From positions 9,972,171 to 10,036,170 of the forward strand of contig NC_061133.1 of the NCBI RefSeq assembly GCF_905220365.1: a stretch of DNA of 64,000 nucleotides, in the 5' to 3' direction. The notes beneath the pieces are model-generated. The model saw nothing but the letters and a program-made list of their open reading frames with translations. It did no database searches and was not told the origin of the DNA. How positions within the stretch are numbered: the stretch's first letter is position 1; every line of letters starts with the position of its first letter. This document shows, in pieces, positions 32,476-46,553 of the stretch. Both the position numbers and the translations under genes were made by a program. The DNA is from Vanessa cardui. Taxonomy: Eukaryota; Arthropoda; Insecta; Lepidoptera; Nymphalidae.

Positions 32476-33185
32476 AAAAATTTTAACAAAACCAAAAATC
32501 GACTTCAAACAAAACACTATTTTAAAACAAATGAATATGCACTAAAAAGTAATAAAAATAATTGCGTTTTCGACGTATTTTTAAGAGCCCTCCTAAGTAA
32601 AATGAAATGAAAAATATTAGACTACTTAAAAGTCGATTTACGATTATATAACGTAGTTATAGTTAATGTTATATTTGGAGGCGGTGTCAGCCACGGTGCC
32701 AGTGGCGTAGCTATCGTAGGGCAGGTGGTGCAGTGCACCAGGGCCCCGGAGGTCAGGGGGCCCTCTAAACTAAACTTTAAGCTTCTGAAGCTAGAATAAC
32801 ACGACCCTGCGTACAAGATTTCTTATTTGGTGTCTATAATTATTAGTTAAAGAGGGATGGGAAAGAGGTGGTGAGGGCCCTATTCTTTTTCTATACACCG
32901 GGGCCCTTCCTCACCTAGCTACGCCACTGCACGGTGCCCTTGCCCCAACAATCAAAAGAAAGAAGAGATACGAGCCCCTTGATTGATCCAGTATATTATT
33001 GTATAAAAGGTAATTTCTAAAAAACATATTTGTTAAAGTATTCTCGAATTTTTTTTTGATAGATATACTGTAGGGTTTTCTTGGCTGACACCGACTTGTT
33101 TTGTGACATTTGTTTTAACATTTGACATTTGTTTTAAAATAGTGTTTTGTTTGAAGTCGGTTTTTCTTTTTGTTAAAATTTTTAT
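32476..33185. mobile_element. Long inverted-repeat element with a nested hAT MITE
   Basis: A 55-60 bp arm at 32476-32532 (AAAAATTTTAACAAAACC... AAACAAAACACTATTTTAAA) recurs inverted at about 33129-33185 with few mismatches. Between the arms lie a diverged interior and a separate 230-bp hAT MITE (32700-32929) with its own target duplication, so the outer element was in place first. Confidence 0.65.
32700..32929. mobile_element. hAT-type MITE, 230 bp, with 8-bp target duplication
   Basis: The ends are CAGTGGCGTAGCTA and its complement TAGCTACGCCACTG. The exact 8-bp repeat CACGGTGC flanks it (32692-32699 and 32930-32937). The interior is rich in GGGCCC blocks. A second, inverted and more diverged copy is at 56367-56593. 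Confidence 0.9.
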
Positions 33186-34915
33186 ATTTGATGCTAGAAG
33201 GCAACAGAGTGAATATGGTCACGTAAATTATCGAATGTAATTAAATATAACTATTCGTTGCAGCAGCAACGTGCAAGAAACGATGGTATCTAAAATGTAG
33301 CCATTGCCCTTGCGTTCTAGGCCTGTAATTAGGTACACTGGCTCACTAGTCCGTTTTCTAGTAACAAAATAATACAAAGTATTAGTTAGTATATACAATA
33401 AGTCATCAAAATGCATGTTTGCTGTCGTATAATACGTTTTTATATCAACAATAGGTTCTGTATACACGTGTCCGCCTAGTACTCAAATTTCGTTAATAAT
33501 CATTATTGAAAAAGCTCGTCAATAGGTACTCGTAAAAAGAAAACATAAAAGTCGGTCTGTATAATTATAATTATTGAGCTGTCAGTTTTGTTTGGTTACT
33601 GTTTATACAACACCCAGAGTCCCCCGCCATATACGCTGTTAATATTATATTATAATCAGACAGTGACATAGACAAAAATATTTTGCCTTGGTTTTCCCAT
33701 TTAGATATTATCACGTTACAATATTATGCTATCGTTACAAAACTATTGATAATTGACCCAAAATAAAATACGATGCATATCTAGTTATACGGCATCGATA
33801 ATATATTATGATTGTTCTTCATTACTTGTCCTATTTCTTTAATCGATATCCTCGACAGCCCTATGAACATTGCAACTGTTTTCCCAAGGTTACAATAGAT
33901 AAATGTATTCTAATGAACCATCGATCTACATTTTTTGTTAGTACATAATATATTGTACATTTTTAATGTAATCGCTTCAATAAATTGTCGCATATAAGCG
34001 TGATATTTTTACTAACTAGTAAAAAATATTTATTTCCGTAAAGCAAACATAACGTAACGTTGAATGAATTGGTTTCGAAATATTTGATAATTGATTTTTC
34101 ATTCGACCCAATTTCTTAATAATATTTTGAACCTTTACATCAATGCATTTATTTATATTTACCTAATATGCTGGTAATGTGAATATAACATCTATTCACT
34201 GGTATCTCAATTGGTATATGGTCGAAAAATCGAAAAAAGAGGTTTAGGTAATAGATAATATTTATTTCTATTATTCGTTTTTAGAAACAACATTCGCATA
34301 AACCTTCGATTTTAGTGTTTTGACACTGCATTTTCTCGACATTCATTCAACCTGAATTTTTACAGTAACTTAATTTTAGAATATGCTTGCCAATTTTATG
34401 CAAATGCTTTGCCAAATTTATTTTTGCGTATTACAGATTTAATACAAATAAAACTTTCAGCAACCTTCATTGACAAAAGAACTATGAGATATATTTGGTT
34501 TAGTTAATTCGGGTTAAGTTAAGCTTAGCTGTGTCGTAGTTCGCGTGCAACGAGTAGGTATATCTTTTTCTTCAAGAACAAAAAAGATTAAAATTTAATC
34601 ACACTTAATCATTGGTATCATGTAATGTTTTCCGATATATTTGTCGTTTCCAAAGTGCCGTAATCGGTCTGCATGGGTTCATTTTAAATGCCCATATGCA
34701 GTTGATTTCGTTGGCATATGAAATTGCCTACTGTTAATATTAATTTATAATTTACCAAGCAAAACCTAGCATGTTGTAATTCCTATTTTAATTTCGATGA
34801 AAGCAATTATTCGATACGACTTGCGCGCTACGTTTTATCTCAGTGTGAAAGATTCACGAAGGCACGCTTTTATATATACGATTTATTTGTATATAGTTCA
34901 GTAACAGCGCAGTAG

Positions 34916-34945
34916 CAGTGGGTAGATACCACCCACTCGTCCCTA
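34916..34945 (+). repeat. Short fragment of SINE-like family B
   Basis: CAGTGGGTAGATACCACCCA is close to the GGGTAGGTACCACCCACTC core of family B. Only this core remains. Confidence 0.35.
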
Positions 34946-35744
34946 TTCTATTCTAGCAGAATATATATAAAGCATTTCTAAATGTAAAAGTCTTCGAACA
35001 AATTTACATAACCATCTAAGTTATTACACAAATCAATTTAATGTTATCTAGCATAACTTGTGGCCGATCAATTAATAAAAATAAATATTATACTTACGTA
35101 GGTACATAGAAATAAATCAAAATATTAATGTTTGAAGTAAATTACTTAATTGTATAACCTTATTCAAAGTATTGTCATTTGGTCTGTAAATTAACCTTTC
35201 CATCGGAGAGCTATACTTATAGATAATTGTAGGGAACACTGTTACTCACACTAATACAATTTATGTATCTATGACCGGCTGAGCTCTACAACACATGCAC
35301 GGGAAACAATCGTATTGTATCGATTTGCCGTGTACCTAGAGGGTAAACATTTGTTTATGTCATTTGCAGGGCAGTCGAGACCTACATTATTATTTATTTA
35401 AGCGTAATTCTTTAATAAGTGGCGACCTAAGAGTTCCGTACTTTAATCGAAAGACATAAATGTCGATCACGAATTGCTTATAAAAGTGCTTTATGTATTT
35501 ACTTATTATTATCAGTTTTTTTTAAATAGAAAAGCCGACTGATAAATGGCTAACCACCGCCTATAGATATATCCGCCCGTGCCGTAAGAAATTTTAACAA
35601 TATCTCAAATCGCTAATATGCCACCGGTCTTGCGAACTACGTTCTAACTGGCTCACTCACCTTTTATGCTAATAAATAATGATGAGTAGATGGACAAAGC
35701 TGCATAACCAAAGAATTAAAATATTTTATATAATTAACTATTAT

Positions 35745-36075
35745 TTCGTCACTGCTGGATGAAAGGCCCCATAGAACGCCGATTCGATCTTGAGCAGACC
35801 ACATCAATCCCGTAGGTACCTGCCACCGTTTTTAAATTAGCAGTCCTCGTCATTTACCGAAAGGTGGTTTCCACTCTAGCTCCTGTTGAGTCCATTGGCA
35901 ATCAAGGCGCTGGAGACATACACGTGAGACCACTTCATCAACTTTCGACTTCAACAAATTTCCTTCAGAGAAACCCCAACCATGGATTGCTCCATTGCCC
36001 GCTGAGTGATCTTGAATTTGTGGACCAGTTCTACGGTGAGTTACCAAGTTTCAGCACCGTAAATCATTACACATA
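35745..36075 (-). pseudogene. LINE reverse-transcriptase ORF, C-terminal remnant
   Basis: Minus-strand frames read in pieces as KFKITQRAMEQSMVG, SKVDEVVSRVCLQRLDCQW, ELEWKPPFGK and NRRSMGPFIQQ. This follows the order of the C-terminal region of lepidopteran non-LTR (RTE-like) polymerases, where KxTQRAMERxMLGxSL and EWRPRxGKR motifs are usual (by recall). Frameshifts and stops interrupt it, so it is an old fragment. Confidence 0.6.
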
Positions 36076-36079
36076 GAAT

Positions 36080-39000
36080 GCACAGATTGAAGACACAGGT
36101 CTTAAACGACTATGGAATCGATTCAAAATCGATTAAAAAATATAGTGTTACGAGAGTAACCTTAGCCTTTAATACGGTTTTATGACATTTGATTCCATAT
36201 CATAATTCATATCACATTATTATTGCATATTATTAATATAGCAGGAGCTATTGAATTTACTTTATTATATACAATTATTATTGTAATTAATTGATCAATA
36301 ATTCGTTAAACTGTAATTAATATTATTTTCTATGGCACAGCATTTAAAACTGGCATGTAACACTATTTCTTATTTTAAATATTATTGAGCTGTCATTATA
36401 AAACAATTGGACTATAGCGTGGGGAATTCTAACAAAAGATAGAGACATTGAAGCATAATTGTAAAACGATAATATTATTTTGGCTATCCCGAACTACTGA
36501 AATTACAATAGATTGACAGCTGAGCTTCAAGTTTTAACAATATTAGTGTAATTAAAAGTATACTAGAATAGAATAATTTTAATACTATTTCATCAAAATG
36601 ATAGTGGGGAACCCTATATGCGAGAAAAACGTAGCACGCGTTATTGTCTCAAGAAGCTCATGTTTATTTAACTTGAAAAAGCAATTTATCTCTGTAATGT
36701 GATCTATGGAGTAATATTGCATCTAGATTTGCAGTATACATAACTATCGGGGCTAGCTATTCTAGCTATTAAAGATTTATTGCGTATAATTTTTTTTTAA
36801 TATGTTTATACTTTTTACCAATAGGAGATTCTACGGTAGAATGTCAGCAAAATATATGGCTGAAGATCGATAAAAAGTTTTCTCGAGTTTTCTAATAATT
36901 TTTCAGTTACAGGACGAAGTCTGGCATGTGGACGTTACTCCTTTGTACTTCGGAAAACACGTGAAACCTTTATTTAATTAGTTTAGAGTCCCCTGGAAAA
37001 GTATAATATTCTAGAAGTAACCGATTTCTTTCTTTTTTAAATCGCAAAATTTGTATTACCTAATTGTAGCACAGCAAGAAGTCGGTGAGCGTAATTTAAC
37101 CATTAATTTATGTTAATAGAAAATACTTAGTTTAGTGGGCCCCGCGCCCGAATCTTTTCGGTCGTGCTGGCTTTGACATCGGATTATGAGAGTTACTAAA
37201 TTGAGAGTGCACTATACAAACACTTAGGCGCTGTTACCTGTCCTAAGTTTATCACTAGTCTCAAATGAGAAGTGTGTAATTTTTTATGCGACAAGTGGCA
37301 GACGAGGAAGAGGCTCATCTGATGGAAAGTGATTACCACCGCCAATGGACATCTGCTACACCGGGGTCTTGCAGGTGCGTTGTCGCCCTTTAAGAAAGGA
37401 GTATGCTCTTAGTTTTACGTGAATCCTTTAGCTCCATTAATCGTTTTATCAGACTCACCAGTAATGTTCTCTTAATAATTACAAAAACAACACGTACTGT
37501 AGTCTCATAATGATAATCTATCTTTATTTATATATAACACGTGAATCATAGCCAAAGATTTAAATCAAGCAAGTACTACAGAATTTTCACGTGATTAAAT
37601 TATAATGTACACGTAGTGTAATGTACACCTGTCACATGTGTAACCACTAAAATCATTGGAACAGCGTGGTAGGATAAGATGGATTAACCTCAAAAAGAAG
37701 GGGAGGCTTTAGCCCCAGCAGTGGACATAAAAAATTAAGTCAATTTATTAATTGAAATGATCTGTATAATACTATCCGCACTCATAATTAGAAACAAAAT
37801 TGTCAGTAAATTATAAACAGTATTGTTTTTATCTTTAACTTATTTCTTATAAGGATATTTGTACAAAATAACTAAATAAAACTAGTACAAGTAAAGCTAA
37901 TTTAATTAAACAAAAACTACCTACAGAAGTTGTTGGTTCTTTATTGACATTTGAACGCAATCTAGCTTCAGCAGAGCTATTTATTCTGTAAAAACAAAAC
38001 TAGAACTATTTCATTAAAATCATCGCTTGAAGATAACGCAACATATAATAATATGCAATGTGCAAATAATAATATTAGATTATATTTGTAAATAATTTTG
38101 ATTTTAATGATGAATCAATTATAACTAGTAGGTCTCTTATGAAACTACTCGTTTTTTCTTTTCTGTACTCTCAGCTACAGTTGGCGCTAAATGACTTTTA
38201 AATAAAGCTAATGTCAAATACTGTCCATTAGATACTTCAATTGTCATACACATACAGTAATGCTTTATAGCTGGCCAGTAACTTTTTCCGCTTCCCTTAC
38301 AATCAGTTCTTTGTTAACAATTTAGTTAATTGCAATCAAGAATATTCTTTATTTTTCTGCACATTATATGTTGGAACTCTTCAAAATGAGACAAAACCAT
38401 GTTTATGTGCAACTCTCATTACATAATCACGGGGATATAATCTTACTCTATTAATAAATAAGATGGTGATAGTTTGTAAACGTCCTCCAGTTTTGTAGGG
38501 GAAGATTAGTTTGGCACTGTTAAGTTGTTCACAACGCCTTTCTACAAGAAACTAGTCCCAGTTACGACCGCATAATCTTTGATTAATATTGACATGTGCT
38601 AAGTGGGCCATATTGACTCTTAAATCGTTGCTGTTCTACTATTTCAGCGTTAAAATAGCGACGTTTTATTTTTATTTAAAAGTAGAAAACGTTACAATTA
38701 TACTATTTTAATGCTGAAAGATCAATCGTTGATCACTAACATCATTAATACACATTCTTAGTTCGTAAATGATTCGTAATAGCTACTGAATAATATAGCG
38801 CGGATATCATTACGCTCGTCTTCCTTTCATTCAATATTAACTTATCAATAACAGACGCCATGGAAATAACATGTTATTAGTATCTTCACCATTGACTATA
38901 CAAAAACAAATTAACATTGTGTGATAGGTACCGATACATTGTTCTGCTTTCGGTTTTACATGCAAAGTATATTGTAATTTGCTTTTGAATATTAATTTTA

Positions 39001-39820
39001 TAAATTACAGTAATTATGCATAATACCTATACAGCTTGATGGAAAATAAATTATGTTACTTGAGGGATTAACTTCTTTTTTACTTTACTCCATCACCTCA
39101 CTGGGGTTGATAAATTGACATATGGCAGAATTGCTTCCGACCCAGTCAGGATTTCTAGGAAAGTATTCATCCGGTGCTCCAACGTACCCAGATTATTAGC
39201 AGAAATATTCAATTGAATACCACGTGTAGTGTTTAATATCGAATGGGTCTCTGTAGCTGCTATTAAAGTTGTTTTTATTGTCTTGTAACAGTTACCTACA
39301 GAGAGGCTTTGTAAAAATCCAAGTATCGTCTATAACATTGAATCTGTTAAATGAGGATACTCGTAGCTTCGATTCCCGTGAGGCACAGATTCTATCGATT
39401 TGTAACTGTCCTTGAATATCTAAATGAATATATGAGTTTCATGGCTCGGACGATAAGCCATCGACTATGTATTTAATACAAACATCTAAAGGGCAAACTC
39501 GTAATGTTTGTAACATTCATTAAATATTTGCATTTGGATAATAAGGAAACCTATATCTGTAAGCTATATCTGTTCTGAAATACTTCAGAACTTAAATTAT
39601 AATTGTTGGGATTAAGATAAGCATTTAAATTGTATCCAATAAATATCAGATTGCCTTTGCTTTCTCTAGAATACCAGTTCATCTCCGATATCACTAAATA
39701 TTCTAAGCTCTCCGACTTTCAGTACCTCAGTTCGTTCATTAAAGAATATTGAGATGGATGCTTAAAGTAAAGAAAACGGACAGAATACGGAATAAGTACG
39801 TGAAAGGAAGTTAGAAATTA
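36080..39820. other. Intergenic, no gene; small repeat traces
   Basis: AT-rich sequence. At about 37645-37730 a SINE-A 3' part is visible (ATTGGAACAGCGTGGTAGG, AGCCCCAGCAGTGG). No coding region supported. Confidence 0.5.
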
Positions 39821-40049
39821 GTTTGCGTGACTTTTTTTTTTATTTAATTGGTTATCAATGTATATTTGTTAGGTCGTATTTCAACTATTGTGTCAGATTT
39901 ATGTTAAAACAAATGAATTACCAAAGTTTGTGGGTTCAGCAAACTAATGAATGTTCGTGTTCAATTTGTGTTTATTTAATGCTCGTTGAAGGCATATACC
40001 AAGACATATTTGCATGTGTTGGACGACAGTTTGCTTTATTTATATTAAA

Positions 40050-40365
40050 CTGGAGCAGCGTGGTGGAATATAATCTAAACCTTCTCATCAACAGGAGAAG
40101 TCCGAAGCCCATTTAAAATGTTCCATTTACTCAGAATTAGGTTGTAGGGCATTGTTTACTTAGTCGTAGAGCTTTGTCCGAGTCTGTCCGGTTACGTAGG
40201 TACCACTCATATGTTCTACCGCTGATAACTAACTCTTAATATATTGCGGTTTAAAGAGTGTGTTAGCTACTTTAACTGTAGGGCCAAGGAATATAACACC
40301 TAAGTAACAAAGGTTGCCTTTGCCGGCTCATTGCCATTGTAAAGAACGGTAAAGTTTGCTTACGA
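40050..40365 (+). repeat. Adjacent decayed SINE-A tail and SINE-like B copy
   Basis: At 40050-40117 the end of SINE A can be seen (GGAGCAGCGTGGTGGAATA). It is followed at 40140-40365 by a worn family B copy (GGTTACGTAGGTACCACTC; GGCCAAGGAATATAACACC). Confidence 0.5.
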
Positions 40366-40920
40366 CGATTCATTATAAATAAATAACCAATATTGGACAA
40401 CATTACTTACATTATTCTCATCCCAATGTAAGTAACTAAAGAACTTGTGTTATGGAAAATCAGATGTAACGACGATACTACAAACACTCAAAACCAATAC
40501 AACATAGAAAACTAATGAACTTTTTCTACATCAATTCGACCAGAAATCAAACATGTGACAAATATTACTGGCATAGATTTAGACATAGACATAATTAATA
40601 AAATAGTTACTAACAGTTTTTCACAACGAGAATTGTAGAGTAATAATAGAGTAAGGAACATATAACAGGATTTTATATCTAATAATATAATCTCTTTCAA
40701 GATTAAAATAGTATTTATGGAAATAAATATCAAGGAAAACTTTATCTTCACTCCCACGATCAAAGTATATGACGCTCAAAAGGGCTCGATAAATTCTTTA
40801 GTGGTTTGCCTAGAGGGGTTCTTAAGAACTAGCTTCAAAACACATTTAATTAAACTTTTGAATATCTTATAAATTACCATCGCAAGTTTTGATAAAAAGC
40901 TAATATAAAAAAAGGAGAAA

Positions 40921-41216
40921 AGATGGTCCAGTGGTTAGAACGCGTGCTTCTTAACCGATGATTGCGGGCTCAAACCCAGGCAAGCACCGCTGTTTCATGT
41001 GCTTAATTTGTCTTTATAATTCATCTCGTGCTCAGCGCTGAAGGAAAACATCGTGAGGAAACCTGCATGTGACAAATTTCATAGAAATTCTGCCACATGT
41101 GTATTCCACCAACCCGCATTGGAACAGCGTGGAGGAATATGTTCCAAACCTTCTCCTTAAAGGGAGAGGAGGCTTTTAGCCCAGCAGCGGGAATTTACAG
41201 GCTGTTGTTATTGTAA
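40921..41216 (+). repeat. tRNA-derived SINE, family A, full-length copy
   Basis: A box TGGTCCAGTGG, B-box region GGGCTCAAACCC, then the complete SINE body through CACCAACCCGCATTGGAAC and an end at GGGAATTTACAGGCTG. Confidence 0.85.
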
Positions 41217-41469
41217 TATAAAAAAGTAGAGTGTATTCGTTTTATATATTAACATCATAAATGTACTAAAATTAACGTCCCATTATTTTTTTTCATGTAT
41301 TTCGATGTCATCTTTTTGTGTAAGATAAAGATTACATCAATCTTTATGTAATCATTATGTATCAAGTACTCTATATTATTTTATCATTTCACAGTAATGT
41401 ATTGATATATTATATTTAGCTCTGCTATGTATACACCTATCTCTTTTTATTTCTGATACTTTCCTCAAT

Positions 41470-41585
41470 CTTATGGTTACCTGGAAGAAATCGCTGTTTA
41501 TGCGATAAGGCCGCCTCTTGTGCTTATTTCTTGAAAGTGACAGATGTATATAGATGTATAAAGAGTGTTTTCATTTTGATTTTTT
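41470..41585 (+). repeat. LINE 3'-end fragment, family E, copy 2
   Basis: ACCTGGAAGAAATCGCTG, TATGCGATAAGGCCGCC and TCTTGTGC, then a TTTTGATTTTT tail, match the copy at 12025-12140. Confidence 0.6.
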
Positions 41586-42224
41586 TATTTTTGAAAGACG
41601 TATTTTTTATCATTTGTATGATATTATTTATTCCAAAATGTTAGAAGAGACTCATTTTAAAAGAGCTTTTTTATATAAATATTCTTGAAAAGTTACTTTT
41701 CTAAGGCTAGTAGAAATAAAAAAAAATCGTGAAAGAAGAAATAGTGTAATATAATTATTATTTATATAACAATCGAACGTTAAGATCAAATCATTTTACT
41801 TTACCGTTAATGGTTTATTTACTTGACAAAATGGCGTTGACAGAAACATTAAAAAACTATAATTTTAGCCCAATTTTCATGTTAGTATTACAATAATATT
41901 ATGCTTTAAGCAACCCACAGCGATTCCTATCTGACCTCCGTAGAGCATCAAGGGCGTAACCCCGGTTTGAACAACGATCATCAACAATAATTTATAAAAC
42001 ACAAAAGATTAATTTAATAATTCAAATTAATTAATTTGTTAACTATGTACAAACAATCCTGTGACGTATATTCAGCTTGATATATAGCAAAGAGGTTGTA
42101 TACACACAATAAACATGTTAATGTAATAAAAAAATGCGAAGTTTAATCAAGGAGTTCTTATTCAAATAAACCAAATGAATATTCCTATTAGAAGTGGTTT
42201 ATAACGAAATTATTAAGGCTGCTG

Positions 42225-42790
42225 CTAATAGAGTCGACTGTGTGGATCGTAGGTACATACATACAGACATATATCTACTGCGGTCGTTATCGCTACAACG
42301 TCATTAGCATGCAGAGCGTTCCTCGATAACTTGGCTTGGATAGTCGGCGCCATTACCCAGCAAAAGCTGAAAACATTTTTGTTATATTTCATTCGCCTCA
42401 AATACATTCCTGATAGGACTATTACGAGCGTATCGTATATGAAATTATTACATTTCGAAATTGACTTTCGTATTTACGGAATCAATTCGAGCTTCGAGTA
42501 GAGTGCTTCGAGTGTGGAAGCTTTGAGAGCCAGTGCTAATATCACGTTATCTAATGATGATTGAAGTATAACATCTAGTCGGATCGTATCGTTATGTAGG
42601 CGGCGAAGTGGCATCGTGTGAATGGACGGGCGCAAGATCGATAGAGCGGTGTGCGCAGGTCCGCTTTGGAACACAGCTGGCGGCTTCGCATCCTTCCGCG
42701 AGGCCCGATCCGACACCCGCGTCTCAGTGCCAACCGCAAAGGACCTAAGTGATCTATTTTGTCACGGAAATGTTCCGGTCTGATTGTCGG
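42225..42790. promoter_or_regulatory. Possible promoter / 5' untranslated exon region, perhaps of ia2
   Basis: A CpG-containing, GC-richer patch (strongest 42595-42745) stands out in AT-rich sequence about 3.8 kb upstream of the first ia2 coding exon. It includes TCAGTGCC at 42723, which fits the arthropod initiator TCAGT. The ia2 coding exon begins right after a splice acceptor, so an untranslated upstream exon must exist. Neither strand has a convincing coding frame. The link to ia2 is a guess from position. Confidence 0.25.
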
Positions 42791-43029
42791 CGTTAAACGG
42801 TGCGTATTCTTGATTATTAAAGCCTTAATCACGTTCTTAACGTTAGAGATAAGCTCGGACCCACCCGCAAAAATGTACGTAAAACCTGTTACACCGTGCC
42901 TTACACAACACATTAATATTTTTTTTATTATTTGTTTGTTTGTCAACGCTCGCTGTTTTTTTACATTAGTTAGACAAATACTATAATTCTTTGTTGTTAT
43001 TAAGGAACCTTTTTGTTGCAATATTAGCT

Positions 43030-46000
43030 CAGTTTAAATATTTAAAATCGTAAAGCATTTTTAGTGTTTATGAAATTAATTCATTGAATGGCCGTTAATG
43101 GTCTATTTTTATAAGTAATTAATGTATTATTATCTCTTGTATTTAATTAATATCCAGAATATAAAACAAGAATCATTTTTAGGCCAACCGAGTGCGTGGG
43201 TTGTAACGCTTACCTAAAGGGCATGAACGCCTACGTCAGAGCTGAACATAGCATTTTATGGATTTACACGATCTGCGTTTTAATGCAACTACCTTTTTCT
43301 ATAAATAACGGTTTAAATAAAATGATAAATATTTTAGTTCAATATAAATTACTTATAACTTTGATGTTAAAGCTATCGGCTATAGGTACTTTGTCTTGTA
43401 TTGAGCTATAAATAGATTCAGGTCCCTGTATAGCCTTCATGTTTCTGAACACTGTAAATAACTAATAATAATAATGTATTTTAAAAATAGTGTTACGGTT
43501 ATTTTAGTTTTCTCCTCATATTTATCATCATTTTTATTTATAAATGTTAATATATTTTAACGTAGTTTTTTAATTTTTTTATAAATATTTTACTATTTAA
43601 ATATTATTATATTAGTTAATTATCTATTATTAGATAAGGTGTATTGTTTAGAGTATATCATTTATATGTATATTTTACATAGATGATGATCTATCAAATG
43701 CTGATGAATTAGTGAATGCTGAATTTGACAGAAGCTACAAATAAACCATAAATTTATTTGGATCAAATAATTAGAATTAAATTATTCTAAAATTAGTCTT
43801 ACTAAAAAGTATAACGATTATCGGGGTGTTAATTTGATTATAAGGAACCGCAAATTGACACTTAGCCGAAAACTAATCGACCATAAATAAACCGTTTAAT
43901 CTGTAGTCAATAGGATAATCGTTATAGAATACATATTGTTATAAAAAAGAATATAACCTTTTTCGGTTTTATTTTTTAGTTATATTCTATTCTAGTTTAT
44001 GTTCCTTTCGTAATTTATATATATTTTATTTAAAAAAACAAAATATGATAAATATAAATTTTACAGAATGACAAATTGAGGCCTTTGCCTTACTGATAAC
44101 ATAAAACGTCATTACCATATGTTTAACAACTTTATCATTTAATTTTTCATTCGTTGAATTGACTACTTTATTGTTTTTGTTTGAACTAATAATGTGGCCT
44201 GAATACTGTAATACTTGGCCCATTTTTGAGGATTAATGCACATGACATATTTTTTTATAAAAAACTAATAAAAATAGATATAATGTTGTTAATTTTCTAC
44301 AACATTAGGTACGCGAATGAAAATTATTTTTGTAAGGACATATAATTAACGGTATAATTTTGGAGATATGAATTAAAATGTATATGATAACATTAACATT
44401 TGTTTACCTAGAAGATAGTCTATGCGCTTTTTATATTGATATCCTACCTGACTAGAAGGACTTAGGCCGATAGACAGGTTAGGTTGTTTGGAGAGAATTT
44501 GAACGAGGTAAAGCTTGGGTAGTCATAATCGTGGATCTTGATGATGAAGAATTGTCTTATTACAAATAGTCCAATTATGAACCTGACTTTTAAGTCTATC
44601 CTAATTTAAAAACGGAAACCGGAGAGCAGAAAATGTTGGACTTTGGATGATGATAATACCATTTTGAGATATCTACTATTTTCAAATTACTGTAGTGAAT
44701 CGGTGAGGTTTTGCGGGCGGTCCTTGCAAAATGTCTACCATAGGCAAGGTTTAGTGACTAGGACTAGAATCTTAGCAATTTAATAATGCCGAGAGTTTTG
44801 AAGTCATGAGGTCACGTGACTACGTGTCCCATGAAATATCGAAATAACTTAAGGAAGCATCCATATTATTAGCGATGAAAAAAATAACATCTATTCACGT
44901 ATAGTGCAATTTTTCGATTATTTTAATTGTCAATAGCTTCTAATAACGAATGTGCCCTATCATTTTATTTTTATATTTAATTATTATCTATTAATTTTAA
45001 AACCTGAAATAATCTATGACTAGATAATCTAACAGTTAAAAAAATCTTTCTAGTTTTGTATACCTAAAAAATGGATTTCCTACAATTTGAAGTTGATTTA
45101 AAGTATAAATTAATTTTAGGTCATCTTATAATGATATAAGTACCTATATATATTGACAATATTAATGGCCGATTAAAAATTTTCTTTTCAACAATAAGGT
45201 ACGCATTATTCGCAATCATATCACCTCTTTGATCTTACCTATATTTGTTTGTTAACTTCGTTGAACCAAATTTGAATTTTCTCTCTCTTTTTAACACTCA
45301 TTTTGTGAGAGTATCCTCATACATCGCTGTAAACTTGGTAATTTACATAAAAAAAGCTGAATAACATAAGGAGGAAGATTTAAGTATCTTAATGGGTATA
45401 AGCTTTTATTTGAATATTTCCAGATTTCCTTTCGATTCCCAGGACATAGTAAATCCAGTTTTTGTTGTTAATATGCCTAATTTAATTGAAATCGTTAGTG
45501 TTCACAGACAAATATCATTAATATAATAATTTAAAGACCGATATTTTGAATAGAGATTGAGTTTTTAGTCAGTATCATTTTACTATTAATATACCTACAT
45601 AACAACAGACAATAATAAGAATTTTAATAAGTTTGATATTTATTTTAAATTCCGAAGATATAGATAGATATTAATTTTTATTAAATAAAATGTTTGATAA
45701 TATTTCGAAATTTCAAAATATGTTTATTATAATTTAATTTAGATTTTTGAAGTAATTGTATTATTTCAGCCTATTTAGAACATATTTTATTTATAAAAAA
45801 AAACGTACTTTTGTACTAAGAGCTTTATAAGTTACATGTAAAAAATCAATCTTTAAGAATAAAATTTATATATACTTTCCAATACTGTGTTATACTGTCT
45901 TATTTTGCGAACTACGATAAATAATGTAATTATTAAATTAATGAAACCAAGGAGGTACAGGATATATTTTTAGATATTTATCGAGATGGTCTAGATAGCA

Positions 46001-46550
46001 CACGTTGATCTTTACTGATGATGACAGGATAAAACCATACAAGCAAAAATTGTTTTACATGTACTTAAGTTATATTTAAGCAAGCTTGTTAATTTGTGCC
46101 TTGCATCTCGTGTACCTTTGTTAATCAAAACCTGCATATTTCTGAAGTTCCTCCATGTGTTCTAAATCTTGTTTTTAATAGCAGAGGACGCCATTGTTTG
46201 AACATCTACGGAAGTTTCAGTTTCTTGATGTTACTTTTCATTTGTAATATGCATACGTTCCGTTTAGAGTTTATTTCCGTTTTAATTTTCTTCTTGAGTT
46301 ACAATAATTCCCTAATTGTAAATAAAATTTGTCAAACAGTTTGTCAATACATTATTTATGATAATTAATATTTATGTTACTCATTTAAGTTAAACGAAGT
46401 TATATAACAAATTAACATAAAGTAGGTAATACTTGACGTACAAACAATAAACAAAGATATTCGTAAGTAAATTCTTACACGTAAATATAAAGAAATTATC
46501 AAACTGACCACTGTTCGGCCCTGCATACAAATTCATAGTAATTATATTTT
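43030..46550. other. Upstream region of ia2, nothing recognised
   Basis: About 3.5 kb of AT-rich sequence with no supportable gene or bounded repeat. It is probably an intron within the ia2 5' untranslated region if the promoter lies further upstream. Confidence 0.4.
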
Positions 46551-46553
46551 CAG

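Noticed and set aside
42575..43021. 148-codon minus-strand frame
   Set aside because: Crosses a change from GC-rich to AT-rich sequence, has an unbalanced composition in its second half and no recognised domain; probably chance.
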